From Pseudomonas umsongensis (GTDB taxonomy: Bacteria; Pseudomonadota; Gammaproteobacteria; Pseudomonadales; Pseudomonadaceae), in contig NZ_NIWU01000001.1 in the NCBI RefSeq assembly GCF_002236105.1, positions 558,001-622,000 of the forward strand: a stretch of DNA of 64,000 nt, written 5' to 3'. The notes beneath the pieces are model-generated. The model was given only the letters and a program-made list of their open reading frames with translations. It was not told the DNA's origin and did no database searches. The stretch's first letter is position 1. Each line of letters opens with the position of its first letter. Position numbers and translations under genes: made by a program. This document shows, piece by piece, positions 1 through 9,397 of the stretch.

Positions 1-976
1 GCGATTCGAGACCGTCGAACATTCTCAAGCTGGCCTGCATGGCCATGGCGTCGAGGATAATGATGCGGTTGTTTTTCACCGCGTCCATGTTGCGGGTCAC
101 CGGATCGCTGCGCAGGAATTGCAGTTTCCGTTGATAGTCATCAGCCGGGAAACGCCGGCGATCCATGCGGGCGATGACCAGGAATGTCGGGTTGGCCTTG
201 GCGATGGTTTCCCAGCCAACGGTTGGCCACTCTTCGTCGGACTGCACCACATTGCGCACGCCCAAGGTGCCCAGCATGAAGTCGGGGATGCCCTTGTGCC
301 CGGCGACATAGGGATCGATGTCCAGGCTGGCACTGGAAAACCAGACCAGCGCGCTGGTGTGCGTGAGGTCTTTGCCTTGCACCGCGGCAATGGACTTGGC
401 CAGGCTGGCCTGCAGTTGCGCGTTCAGTTGCTGCCCGCGCGCCTGGACATCAAAAATCTCGGCCAGTTGGGTAATGCTTTTGTAGAGACTGTCAATGCGA
501 AACGGCTGCAGGCGGGTGCCGTCGGCCCCCACCAGGTTGTCCTTGGATTCGCAGTCCGAGGGCATGAGATAGGTTGGAATCTGCAGTTCGTGAAACTGCT
601 CGCGGGTAGCGACTGCGCCTTGCGGGCCGACCATCCACTCAAGTTCGACAGCGACCAGTTCCGGGCGCTTGCCGATTACCGACTCGAAACTCGGCTCGTT
701 ATCGGCCAGGCGTTCGATCCTGTCGTTTTGCCCCTTGTATTTGCCCAGCACATCATTGAACCACAGCGAAGTGCCGACCAGTTTGTCACCGAGTCCCAGG
801 GCGTAGAGCATTTCGGTGCCGGCCTGGCCGATAGTCACCGCCCGGACAGGGGCGTGCGTGAACGTCAGTGTGCTGCCGCAGTTCTCGATCGTCAGCGGGT
901 AATGAGTAGGGGAGGCACAGGCGAGGGCAGAAAGTCCCAGGCCGGTGACGAGGGCGAAAAAGCGCGGCAACAGCAT
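1..976 (-). CDS. ABC transporter periplasmic substrate-binding protein, FecB/BtuF-like (C-terminus cut by window edge)
   Basis: About 325 codons are visible and the frame runs off the left edge. The first 20-22 residues form a signal peptide ending near ALACA, so the product is periplasmic. The following stretch (VRAVTIGQAGTEMLYALGLG, then FESVIGKRPELVAVE) is typical of the Peripla_BP_2 fold that binds iron chelates, haem or cobalamin. A cobalamin riboswitch lies in the leader, so the ligand is probably a corrinoid or cobalt-related complex; this is inference, because FecB, BtuF and similar proteins are hard to tell apart. Permease and ATPase genes would be expected just outside the window. 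The start at 976 is the only one that gives a clean signal peptide. Confidence 0.85.
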   Translation of the reverse strand, partial: MLLPRFFALVTGLGLSALACASPTHYPLTIENCGSTLTFTHAPVRAVTIGQAGTEMLYALGLGDKLVGTSLWFNDVLGKYKGQNDRIERLADNEPSFESVIGKRPELVAVELEWMVGPQGAVATREQFHELQIPTYLMPSDCESKDNLVGADGTRLQPFRIDSLYKSITQLAEIFDVQARGQQLNAQLQASLAKSIAAVQGKDLTHTSALVWFSSASLDIDPYVAGHKGIPDFMLGTLGVRNVVQSDEEWPTVGWETIAKANPTFLVIARMDRRRFPADDYQRKLQFLRSDPVTRNMDAVKNNRIIILDAMAMQASLRMFDGLES

Positions 977-1129
977 GATGCAATCTCCATTTGAACCGTA
1001 CACGCAGCCAGGGTGCAAGGTCTGGAAAACACATCATCGAGCGCTGCCGAAAACAGCAGTGCAAGGCCCATCACCTGAGTGACGCGCGCATAGATGTCCT
1101 TCCCGGACACCCCGCCGGTTAGTGATTTG

Positions 1130-1304
1130 TTGCTTGGCCGGCAGGTCTCCTGACTGATGCGTCATGGCGTGCTCCAGCCTTCCCGGGAATCGATCCCAGT
1201 GGCAGTTCAGGAGCAGGCTCGGCACCTACAGTTGCGGGGGCAGTTCCGTTTGATGCGTTGGCAGCATCACGGATTCCCTATTAATCCCGTTTGGGAACCG
1301 GCGG
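1130..1304 (-). promoter_or_regulatory. Cobalamin (B12/AdoCbl) riboswitch
   Basis: Read on the minus strand, the leader contains the hallmark elements in order: a GGGAA block with an AATAGGGAA segment near 1275, the core GCCCCCGCAACTGT near 1225, GCCACTG near 1195, GGGAAGG near 1185, and the B12 box AGTCAGGAGACCTGCC at 1140-1155. Spacing fits the Rfam cobalamin class. The element ends about 150 bp before the start of the binding-protein gene and should repress it when cobalamin is plentiful. Confidence 0.92.
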
Positions 1305-1363
1305 CGGCATGGTAGTCGATCATGCCGCCCGAGGCGAACCCAAGTCCTGTTGAGCTGTGCCGA

Positions 1364-2530
1364 TCAGAAGTATTTGAGCCAGCCGATATCGCGACGACGT
1401 GCCTTCAATGCCGCGAACCAGCGCACTGGCAGGTACAGCGTTGCAGCCAGGAGCACGGCCGCCAGCCACACGGCCCACATGCTCTGGAAGCCGAAGTAGT
1501 CGCCCTGGTTCAGACCGAACATCGCCACGCTCAGCAGATACAGGATTTTCAGCACATAAAGATGGAGCAAGTAGAAGAACATCGGTGCCGCGCCAAACAC
1601 CGCCAGGGCACCGATCCACTGGCGTTGTCGGGCCCGCTCGAAACCAGACAGCAGCAGTAGCCCGACGCCTAGCGTCAGACACAGGAACAGCAGGGAAGGC
1701 GGATACTTGGTGATGTTGAAGAAACTCATGAGGGTGTGCGTGGTGCTTTCATGAACCACCCACTGCGCTTCGCCATAACCGTTGACCAGGCGCAGGGCGA
1801 TGAAACCGATCAATGCGCAGGCACCTGTCAGCAACAGATAACGCTGACGCATGGCGGTCGAGGTAGAGCGTGCGAACCACGGACCGATGCAGTAACCCAG
1901 GGCGATGACGCCGATCCACGGCAGCACGGGGTAGGAGGTGCGCAGGCGCAAGTGGTCGGAGAATTCGATCCAGCCGCGATCATGCAAAATCGCCCAAGGC
2001 AGGTGCAGCGCCGATCCGGGCGGGAAGTGCAGGGGATCGAGCAGGTTGTGCAAACCGACTATGGCCAGGCCCAGGACACACAATATTGGCCGAGGTAGCC
2101 AGGCCAATACAGAGAGAGCAATCATGCTGACACCAATCGCCCAGATCACCTGCAGGTAGATCACAGCAGGCGGGAACTGAAAGGTCCAGGCGAAATTCAC
2201 CAGGGTGAACTCCAGCACAACCAGGAACAGGCCACGCTTGAACAGGAACATCGACGGCGTGCCCTGGTGCTTCTCACCGTACAGGAATGCCGACAGTCCA
2301 GTGAGCAGAACGAACACCGGCGCACACAAATGTGCGAGGGTGCGGCTGAAAAACAACGTTGGCTCCGTGCTGTCGACGAGCATCGGGTCGGTGACCTGGC
2401 GGTGCAGGAAGAACGTCTCGCGCACATGGTCCAGCAGCATGAAAATAATCACCAGGCCCCTGAGGGCATCGATGGACGTCAGGCGTTGGCCCAGGCGGGT
2501 GATGGGCGGGATTTGAACAAGGTTTGTCAT
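1364..2530 (-). CDS. DUF1624 / heparan-alpha-glucosaminide N-acetyltransferase-like integral membrane protein
   Basis: This 388-residue protein has about ten hydrophobic segments. It carries the DUF1624 signature near residues 17-40 (SIDALRGLVIIFMLLDHVRE), where the buried HVRE stretch is the conserved polar site of this acetyltransferase-like family. It is expected in the inner membrane, and family members are thought to acylate extracytoplasmic glycans; the bacterial substrate is unknown. The length is normal and no break is seen. The start at 2530 directly precedes the conserved N-terminus, although no strong ribosome-binding site is visible. A Zur-like palindrome lies about 60 bp upstream, so zinc control is plausible. 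It is unrelated to the lipocalin gene behind it apart from sharing orientation. Confidence 0.85.
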   Translation of the reverse strand: MTNLVQIPPITRLGQRLTSIDALRGLVIIFMLLDHVRETFFLHRQVTDPMLVDSTEPTLFFSRTLAHLCAPVFVLLTGLSAFLYGEKHQGTPSMFLFKRGLFLVVLEFTLVNFAWTFQFPPAVIYLQVIWAIGVSMIALSVLAWLPRPILCVLGLAIVGLHNLLDPLHFPPGSALHLPWAILHDRGWIEFSDHLRLRTSYPVLPWIGVIALGYCIGPWFARSTSTAMRQRYLLLTGACALIGFIALRLVNGYGEAQWVVHESTTHTLMSFFNITKYPPSLLFLCLTLGVGLLLLSGFERARQRQWIGALAVFGAAPMFFYLLHLYVLKILYLLSVAMFGLNQGDYFGFQSMWAVWLAAVLLAATLYLPVRWFAALKARRRDIGWLKYF

Positions 2531-2585
2531 CGAAAGTCGCAGGCAGGGGGTGGGTCACGCTGTCGGTTAGCAATCGACAGTTTCT

Positions 2586-2605
2586 ATGTTGTTATAACGT
2601 AACAT
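2586..2605 (-). promoter_or_regulatory. Putative Zur (zinc uptake regulator) box
   Basis: The core GTTATAACGTAAC at 2591-2603 matches 11 of 13 positions of the gamma-proteobacterial Zur core GTTATAATATAAC (recalled consensus). It is flanked by the inverted arms ATGTT and AACAT. It lies 60 bp before the DUF1624 start codon and behind the lipocalin stop codon, so the DUF1624 gene is the likely target. Recognition is by eye only. Confidence 0.5.
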
Positions 2606-2610
2606 ACACC

Positions 2611-3171
2611 CTATTGCTGTGTCATCAGCAGCCGCTCTACCGTAAAACCTTTGTTTCTCAGTCGTTTCAATAGGGCTGCGTAAGCTTGAGGGGCTACGTG
2701 AGTTGTTCGAGACAAAATCCACAAATATTTGCGAGTCGGCTCACTGACGGCGGCCAGTTGATATTGGTTGTCAATATCTACAATCCAGTAGTCCCCCCAC
2801 ACTGCCGGAAGGAACGACAGCCATTCTGGCGCGAAACGCACTTTAAGCTTTGGAGAGTGGGTATCACCCACTTGATGACCAGTGGCGATAAAAAGATAGG
2901 GTTGGCCATTGCGCAATCGACAGCGGTAGAGCGCTTGCACGGTACCGTCGGCTTGCAGGTGAAAATCGGTGCGGGTGAAGCCCGCGCACTTTTTCTGAAA
3001 CTGATTGGGGGTTCGGGCGATCTCGTACCAGATGCCCATGAACCGAGGAAGATCAATACTGACGACAGGTTGCAATGAGCGATTGGGGCTGTCTGCCTGA
3101 TTACCAGAAACGGTAGAACTCAAACCGGCCAAAATCAGGCCAGTAAAAAAGTAGTCAAGTATTCTGCGCAT
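2611..3171 (-). CDS. Lipocalin (Blc-like), periplasmic, no lipobox
   Basis: The 186-residue product has a signal peptide (about residues 1-24) and the lipocalin hallmark GIWYEIAR near residue 46, then YWIVDIDNQYQLAAVSEP and KYLWILSRT as in bacterial Blc/apolipoprotein D proteins. These bind lipids or lysophospholipids at the envelope. Classical Blc is a lipoprotein, but here no cysteine follows the signal sequence, so the protein is probably soluble in the periplasm. The ATG at 3171 was preferred over an upstream TTG at 3186. The gene ends just before the Zur-like box of the DUF1624 gene. Confidence 0.85.
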   Translation of the reverse strand: MRRILDYFFTGLILAGLSSTVSGNQADSPNRSLQPVVSIDLPRFMGIWYEIARTPNQFQKKCAGFTRTDFHLQADGTVQALYRCRLRNGQPYLFIATGHQVGDTHSPKLKVRFAPEWLSFLPAVWGDYWIVDIDNQYQLAAVSEPTRKYLWILSRTTHVAPQAYAALLKRLRNKGFTVERLLMTQQ

Positions 3172-3511
3172 AGCACTATCGCTCAAAACTGGCGACTCAT
3201 ACCCCTTTTGCCGTTGGAAAGTCTGGTGAACAACCTGGTTCTTAGGTTCAACGATAGACCTAAAGCCAGTTCAATCCATTGTATCGCTCCAATTTGGTAC
3301 TGATGAACGGCGGCCGTGCTTGTTGAGCCAGGCGAGTTTGCTGCATAGATGTGAATGACCCCGGGTTTTATAAGTGCTCTCTAGGCTCGCGGTGCAATGT
3401 GTTTGAAACTCAATCGGTGACAGCTGAATGTCCAATAATTGCAAGTTAGACGGCTTTCAAATGCACGCTGGTGAACGGCCGACGCGACGATAGGAATTCT
3501 CGGTAACGCAG
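3172..3511. other. Intergenic region, no gene seen
   Basis: This 340-bp stretch has lower G+C than its flanks and holds no convincing open frame, hairpin terminator or known operator. It probably contains the lipocalin promoter at its left end and the 3' untranslated region of the glycosidase gene. Confidence 0.4.
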
Positions 3512-5356
3512 TCATTCGTGCGGGGGACATGGCCTGGCGTTCGTGGTTACCAGCCGCTCACCTGTGCGGCTCGATTCATCTAACTGCCCCGGCGCCAGTG
3601 AAAGCAATCGTGCGGTATTGATAAGCGCCATATGGCTTAAGGCCTGCGGGAAGTTTCCTAGCATGTGTCCGCTGCGAGGGTCGAACTCCTCGGCGAGCAG
3701 GCCAACGTCGTTGCGCAAAGCTAGCAGGCGCTCGAACAGCGCCTCGGCCTCAACTTGACGACCGGTCACGGCGAGGCAGTCGGCTAACCAAAAACTGCAA
3801 GGCAGAAAGGCACCTTCGCCTGGCGGTAGGCCGTCGACGGCCGTCGCAGTCTCAACGCGGTAGCGCAGCACCAGGCCGTCGACCACAAGTTCGCGTTCGA
3901 TCGCAGCGATCGTGGATCGTACTCGAGAATCGTCCGGCGGCAGAAAGCCTACCAGTGGGATGAGTAGCAGGCTGGCATCAAGCGCCGTACTGCCGTAATG
4001 CTGAGTGAAGCACTTACGTTTCACATCGAAGCCAGCTTCGCAGACCTGCGCATGAATTTGTTCGCGGGTTCGACGCCAGGCCGCAACGGGGCCCTCTAAG
4101 CCATAGCGTTCGACCGCTTTTATACCTCGATCGAAGGCAACCCAAGCCATTACCTTCGAGTGCGTGAAATGCCGTCGAGGCCCACGGACTTCCCAGATAC
4201 CCTCATCAGGCTCTTGCCAATGGCTGTCAAGATAGTTCAGCAAGGCACACTGGATGTTCCAAGCATGCGGCTGCAGCACCTGACCCGCCGCGCGCGCCAA
4301 ATGCAGGGTGTCCATCACTTCTCCATAGACGTCGAGCTGGAACTGTTCCGCCGCTGCATTGCCTATGCGCACCGGTGCGGCCTGCATATAGCCAGGAAGC
4401 CACGGGATTTCGGTTTCTTTAAGCCGGCGTTCGCCTGTCACGCTGTACAGTATCTGCAGGTCGGCCGGGCTACCCGCCACAGCGCGCAACAGCCAGTCGC
4501 ACCAAGCCAGAGCCTCGTCGGTATAACCAGCGAGTAGCAGAGCGTTTAGTGTGAAGGTCGCGTCGCGTAGCCAGCAGTAACGGTAGTCCCAGTTACGCAC
4601 GCCACCCGGGTACTCGGGCAGCGAGGTGGTTGGTGCTGCGACGATGCCACCTGTGGGCTGGTAGATGAGTGCCTTTAGCGTGAGTAAGGAGCGCAGCACT
4701 GCATCCTGCCAGCGGCATTCAAAGCGACAGCGCCCAGACCAATTCTGCCAGTGGCGCTCGGTTTGCTCCAGCGTACTTTCGGCGTCAATGGCGTGCTGTG
4801 CCGGTTCATGCGACGGCCGGTAATTGAGCACGAAAGGCACGCGCTCACCGACTCCGACTTCAAAGTCGGCCCGTGAGGTCATCTGCTCGCCACGTATGTG
4901 TACAGGGGTATGCAGTTCGAGAGTGTCTGGCCCGGCAGTCGCGAACAGCGCGCCATTGTGCCGGGTTACCCAAGGGACAATGGAGCCGTAATCAAAACGG
5001 ATAACGAGTTCCATTCCCATGGCGACGCGCCCCCGCAGGCCTACGACGATGCGTAACACATCCCAACGTTCGTTCGATAATGGCATGCAATCAATCAGGC
5101 GTACTGCACCAGAAGGGGTCTCGAAGTCTGTTTCCAGGATTAAAGTACCTTCGCGATATCGGCGACTTACCGAAGTGATTTTTTCGCGTGGGGCAATCGC
5201 CCAGCGCCCATTCTCTGAGCCACCTAGCAGGGCTGCGAAGCAGGCGCCCGAGTCGAAATAGGGCAAGCACAGCCAATCGATCGAACCATCACGGCCCACC
5301 AGTGCGGCGGTATGGCCGTCACCGATCATGGCGTATTGCTCTATAGGCATGGACAT
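3512..5356 (-). CDS. Glycoside hydrolase family 15 protein (glucoamylase/trehalase-type)
   Basis: The 614-residue protein has the two-part GH15 layout. An N-terminal beta-rich domain begins with IEQYAMIGDGHTAALVGRDG, and an (alpha/alpha)6 barrel starts near 250 with the conserved block GVRNWDYRYCWLRDA. The catalytic acid is probably the Glu in GIWEVRGPRRHFTHSK near residue 380, and the second Glu lies in LAEEFDPRSGHMLGNFPQA near residue 560. Bacterial GH15 enzymes of this length cleave glucans or trehalose and are cytoplasmic, as expected here because no signal peptide is seen. It stands alone, without trehalose synthesis genes next to it. The start at 5356 gives the standard N-terminus. Confidence 0.88.
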   Translation of the reverse strand: MSMPIEQYAMIGDGHTAALVGRDGSIDWLCLPYFDSGACFAALLGGSENGRWAIAPREKITSVSRRYREGTLILETDFETPSGAVRLIDCMPLSNERWDVLRIVVGLRGRVAMGMELVIRFDYGSIVPWVTRHNGALFATAGPDTLELHTPVHIRGEQMTSRADFEVGVGERVPFVLNYRPSHEPAQHAIDAESTLEQTERHWQNWSGRCRFECRWQDAVLRSLLTLKALIYQPTGGIVAAPTTSLPEYPGGVRNWDYRYCWLRDATFTLNALLLAGYTDEALAWCDWLLRAVAGSPADLQILYSVTGERRLKETEIPWLPGYMQAAPVRIGNAAAEQFQLDVYGEVMDTLHLARAAGQVLQPHAWNIQCALLNYLDSHWQEPDEGIWEVRGPRRHFTHSKVMAWVAFDRGIKAVERYGLEGPVAAWRRTREQIHAQVCEAGFDVKRKCFTQHYGSTALDASLLLIPLVGFLPPDDSRVRSTIAAIERELVVDGLVLRYRVETATAVDGLPPGEGAFLPCSFWLADCLAVTGRQVEAEALFERLLALRNDVGLLAEEFDPRSGHMLGNFPQALSHMALINTARLLSLAPGQLDESSRTGERLVTTNARPCPPHE

Positions 5357-6061
5357 TGTTCAACTCGCCGAATCAGAATGCTGCCAGCCGTAATCGGTGT
5401 TATCGAGTGCGGTCAGTAACGGCTGATGTTTTGGCCTCAATGCGGATCTTGGCTAAAGCGTTCATGGGCGACCTCTACGATGAGGTCCCTAAGAAATCAT
5501 AGCAGGGGGTTGCCTTGCGTGTAGCGGCTCAAGTGATGCAATAGGCCAAGGCCAAGGCCAAGACTGATGCGTGATGCCCGGAAAGTTTTACTACTCTGCA
5601 CGGGGTGTGCATCATCGCGCAGCCCAAAACATATTCCACGCTCGTGCAAGCTTATTGGCCACCTTGGGAAAGAACCGGGCCTATCCTGCATCGCCGAAGA
5701 TCACCTTGGCCATGGCATTAATGTGCGCGAAGCGGAACAACCGATGTGAGCGCCCGGCAGAGACATCTCTGTATTCCGCCCGCGATGTCCGGAGATGGTA
5801 TGCCCAAGCTCTGCTGCCAAGGCTGGAGCATAAGAACAACCCAGCTTCTGGCATCAGATGGTGCAGCGCTAATCGTGGCTTCGTGTGAAGCTGTGGCTCA
5901 TCACCAATTGCCGCATCCCCAGTTCGGGATTAGTAACCTCCTGCAATCTGACATCTTGCAGCTGCTGAACTACGCTTTGGTTCCAGGACTCATGGAAACG
6001 ACATGCATTGAATGTCATCGTCAAACTCCGCGTAGGAACCTGTTAATCAAGGAGCAGGCAG
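5357..6061. other. 705-bp region without a recognisable gene
   Basis: Only short overlapping frames occur here on both strands and none resembles a family I know. A small AAGGCC tandem (three copies, near 5548-5565) is present. The right end must carry the promoter of the mechanosensitive-channel gene; AAGGAGCAG sits just before its ATG. The patchy frames look like a decayed insertion, but I cannot name a source. Confidence 0.35.
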
Positions 6062-7675
6062 ATGCGGGACAGGTTTCTTCCAATACTGGTCGCCGTTTTA
6101 AGCATGTCCTGGTCTGTTTTGCTCTTCGCAGAAGACGCACTGCACCCTGTTGAACATCCTCCTGCAGATCTCAAAGTCGCCAATCGCAGCATCATGGTCT
6201 TCCGTGCAACTCTGCTGGGAGAGTCCCCGGACACTCGAGCGAAGCGCGCGAAAACGGTGATCAACGAAGCGCTGGATGATTCTGACGATCTCGCTGTTAC
6301 CCTCGACCCCATTCAGAATAGCTACTTGATTCTGCTGGGAACCAAACGCGCTTTTATCGTCTCACCCAAAGATGTCGACAGTTTGGAATATGCCTCGGTG
6401 CGTGAGGCAGCCGAAGGCACGGCTGAGAAGCTTAGGCAGGTGGTGGCTGAAACTCAGGAGGCACGAAGTCTACGGTTGATTCTCAGAGCTCTTGGCACTG
6501 CGGCATTCGCCACAGCCATTTACTTTGTGCTGCTTTGGGGCATGGCCTATTTACGACGGAAACTGCTGGGGAAACTCCCCGAGTTGATGCATCGACACAC
6601 CCGGACCTTAAGGGTCGGGCGAACCCAAGTGATCGACGCTAATTATCTATACCCACTGGTCAGTCGTTTGTTTGGGGCACTGCGTTGGGGCGTGATACTG
6701 CTGCTGACGTATGAGTGGTTGGGATTCGTCATGTCGCGCTTTCCATACACCCGACCATGGGGGGAAAGTCTCAACAAATACCTTCTGGAAGTCGCAGCTT
6801 ATTTGCTGCAAGGCATAATGGATGCAATACCTGGAATGGGTGTTGCAGTGGCGATCTTTCTCATCGCGAAGGGTACAACCGCGTTCACTCGTCGAATAGT
6901 CCATCGCGTGGCCACCTCTGGGTCCTTCAGTTGGCTGAGCCATGAAACCCTCCGGCCGACCCAGCGCTTGACCTCGTTAGCAATCTGGTTGTTTGCCTTC
7001 GCCATGGCCTATCCCTATTTGCCGGGCGCCGGCACCGATGCCTTCAAAGGATTGTCGGTGTTGATCGGTTTAATGATCTCGCTCGGCGCGTCCAGCGTAG
7101 TGGGCCAAGCGGCTGCGGGTTTGATCCTGACCTACACTCGAACCTTGCGCCCGGGTGAGTTCGTGCGCATTGGCGAGTATGAAGGCACGGTCACAGAGCT
7201 GGGGACGTTCACAACAAGCATTCGTACTGGCCTTGGGGAAGTGCTGACTTTGCCCAACTCGATGATTACGGGCACCGTCACCAAAAACTATTCTCGAACC
7301 GTAAAAGGTGCTGGTTATGTAGTCGACACCGTTGTAACCATTGGCTACGACACACCATGGCGGCAGGTAGAGGGGATGCTACTGGAAGCCGCCAAGCGTA
7401 CCCCGGGTGTTCAGGAGGACCCGCCACCTCAAGTGTTTCAAACGGCATTATCAGACTTCTACCCGGAATACCGGCTGGTTGCCCAGGCGATTCCCAGCCT
7501 GCCGCGACCCCGTGCGGTACTGCTCAGCATACTGCACGCCAACATCCAGGATGTATTCAACGAGTACGGCGTACAAATCATGTCACCGCACTATTTGGGT
7601 GATCCGCGCGAAGAGAAGAAAGTACCCAAAGAAAAGTGGTTCACGGCACCCGCACTTCAACGGAAGGACACTTGA
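6062..7675 (+). CDS. MscS-family mechanosensitive ion channel
   Basis: A signal peptide (residues 1-24) is followed by a periplasmic segment to about 135, then four or five membrane helices. The MscS pore and beta domain follow near 330-420 (ISLGASSVVGQAAAGLILTY, then GEFVRIGEYEGTVTELG and TLPNSMITGTVTKNYSR). The product (537 residues) should release solutes on hypo-osmotic shock from the inner membrane. A ribosome-binding site AAGGAG precedes the ATG. The exchanger gene follows after 24 bp, so the two are probably co-transcribed. It is longer than E. coli MscS (286) and resembles the larger YnaI/YbdG-like forms. Confidence 0.9.
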   Translation: MRDRFLPILVAVLSMSWSVLLFAEDALHPVEHPPADLKVANRSIMVFRATLLGESPDTRAKRAKTVINEALDDSDDLAVTLDPIQNSYLILLGTKRAFIVSPKDVDSLEYASVREAAEGTAEKLRQVVAETQEARSLRLILRALGTAAFATAIYFVLLWGMAYLRRKLLGKLPELMHRHTRTLRVGRTQVIDANYLYPLVSRLFGALRWGVILLLTYEWLGFVMSRFPYTRPWGESLNKYLLEVAAYLLQGIMDAIPGMGVAVAIFLIAKGTTAFTRRIVHRVATSGSFSWLSHETLRPTQRLTSLAIWLFAFAMAYPYLPGAGTDAFKGLSVLIGLMISLGASSVVGQAAAGLILTYTRTLRPGEFVRIGEYEGTVTELGTFTTSIRTGLGEVLTLPNSMITGTVTKNYSRTVKGAGYVVDTVVTIGYDTPWRQVEGMLLEAAKRTPGVQEDPPPQVFQTALSDFYPEYRLVAQAIPSLPRPRAVLLSILHANIQDVFNEYGVQIMSPHYLGDPREEKKVPKEKWFTAPALQRKDT

Positions 7676-7699
7676 TCTTACTCAAAGGAAGTCTGTGAC

Positions 7700-9397
7700 A
7701 TGCTCGAATTTATGTTGCACGCCCTGCGTTCCAACCCGGAAATTGCGGTATTCCTCGCCATTGCGCTGGGCGTTTTTATCGGCCGTATTCGAATCGGCAG
7801 CTTTCATCTAGGTTCAGTGGCTGGTGCGCTGTTGATGGGGCTATTGATCGGTCAGATCGGCCTGGAGGTACCCGCCGGGATGAAGTCGGTATTTTTTGTG
7901 ATGTTCATTTACGCCGTCGGTTTCAAGAGCGGACCGGAGTTTTTCGGCAGTCTTAATCGCGGCACCCTGAAATTGGTGGTGCTTTCTGTAGTCCTGTGTG
8001 CAACGGCGCTGGGATCAATTCTATTGATGTACGCCTTCTATGATTTCGACGCAGGTTTTACTGCCGGGCTCGGCGCCGGGGCGTTGACCGATACGGCAAT
8101 CATGGGGACAGCGAGCAGCGCCATCAATCAATTGGCAATCGATGCTGCGGCCAAGGCCGAACTCAACAGCCACATGGCAATCGCCTATGCGATTACTTAT
8201 TTGTTCGGCACCATTGGCCTAATTGTCTTCGTGGGCAGTGTTGCTCCGAAGTTGCTAGGTGTCGACCTCAAGGTATCTGCTCGCGAACTGGAACTGGAAC
8301 TGGAATTGGGCATTGCCAATGATGAAGACGCAATCACTGTGCCTTACACGCGCATCGTGGTGCGCGCGCACCAAGTGATTACCAACGGTTCTGCAGATGG
8401 CCAGCGCGTTGCCGATTTAGAAGGGCAGCACCAGTCGCTGACAATCGAACGTGTAGTGCGCGTCGGCGTGGTGATAGAGCGTGATGAGGAGTTCGTCCTC
8501 AAGGCAGGGGACATTGTTGGGGTTTATGCCCCGCGAGAAGAAGTCGGTACGCTCACCGAATGGATAGGGCCGGAAATGGACCATCCCGAATCCTTGTCAT
8601 TCCCGACTCGTCAGGTGGACATTGTGCTGACCTCGCCGGAGTTTGCTGGCAAAACTATCCATGAGGCTCGAGTCAGGCTGGCCAGTACTCAACGCCTCGG
8701 TTGTTTCGTCAACACCATTACCCGTCAGGGCTACGACTTGCCTTTGTTGCCCAATACCGTATTGCGTCGAGGCGACGTGATTACTCTTACGGGCCGCACC
8801 ACCAGTGTCGAAGCGTTAGCCGATCGATTGGGAAGGATTCGAGAGAACAACTACAAAAGTGATATCGCAATGCATACGTTGGGTATGGTGGTAGGGTCAT
8901 TACTTGGCCTGCTAACTACCCATGTCGGAATGATTCCCGTGGAGCTAGGCGTTGGAGGTGGAGTATTGGTCACTGCCCTGGTGATTGGATGGTTCAACTC
9001 ACGGCATCCTGAAATCGGCGCGTTGCCACCGGCTGCACAATGGGCATTTTCAGAGTTCGGATTGACCGCGTTCGGTGCGGTGGTGGGCTTGCTGGCCGGA
9101 CCGGCTGCGTTTGCGGCGATGAAAGAGCACGGGATATCGTTGCTGCTGTCCGGCGCTGTGGTAACGATCCTGCCGCCGCTGGTGGCACTGTACTTCGGTC
9201 GCTATGTACTGCGCTTGCATCCGATGATTCTATTTGGAGCCCTGGCCGGAGCGCAGACCGAAGCAGCATCGATGAACAAAATCATCGAGCAATCCGGGAG
9301 CAACACTCCAGTAATTGGTTTTACCGTTTGCTACGCGATTTCCAATGTGTTGTTGGCAGTGTGCGGTCCGATCATCATCTTTGTAGTAGCCGGTTAA
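7700..9397 (+). CDS. AspT/YidE-type putative transporter (aspartate:alanine exchanger family) with TrkA-C domains
   Basis: The 565-residue product has two blocks of about five membrane helices separated by a cytoplasmic middle (about 180-370). This is the AAE family layout, with two RCK-C/TrkA-C-like domains in the middle. The conserved membrane blocks TAGLGAGALTDTAIMGTASS (near 134) and LFGALAGAQTEAASMNKII (near 510) mark the family. AspT exchanges aspartate for alanine; substrates of most homologues are unknown, so the name gives the family only. A run of three Glu-Leu repeats lies near residue 197. It follows the MscS gene closely and probably shares its promoter, suggesting a joint role in osmotic or acid stress. 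Confidence 0.87.
   Translation: MLEFMLHALRSNPEIAVFLAIALGVFIGRIRIGSFHLGSVAGALLMGLLIGQIGLEVPAGMKSVFFVMFIYAVGFKSGPEFFGSLNRGTLKLVVLSVVLCATALGSILLMYAFYDFDAGFTAGLGAGALTDTAIMGTASSAINQLAIDAAAKAELNSHMAIAYAITYLFGTIGLIVFVGSVAPKLLGVDLKVSARELELELELGIANDEDAITVPYTRIVVRAHQVITNGSADGQRVADLEGQHQSLTIERVVRVGVVIERDEEFVLKAGDIVGVYAPREEVGTLTEWIGPEMDHPESLSFPTRQVDIVLTSPEFAGKTIHEARVRLASTQRLGCFVNTITRQGYDLPLLPNTVLRRGDVITLTGRTTSVEALADRLGRIRENNYKSDIAMHTLGMVVGSLLGLLTTHVGMIPVELGVGGGVLVTALVIGWFNSRHPEIGALPPAAQWAFSEFGLTAFGAVVGLLAGPAAFAAMKEHGISLLLSGAVVTILPPLVALYFGRYVLRLHPMILFGALAGAQTEAASMNKIIEQSGSNTPVIGFTVCYAISNVLLAVCGPIIIFVVAG

Noticed and set aside
892..1110. 72-residue minus-strand frame between riboswitch and binding-protein gene
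   Set aside because: It overlaps the signal-peptide coding region of the binding protein in another frame, and no known small B12-linked protein (such as CbtB) resembles it.
5567..6153. Possible small genes in the 5.4-6.1 kb gap
   Set aside because: Several short overlapping frames exist but none has a ribosome-binding site and a recognisable sequence; one overlaps the start of the MscS gene.
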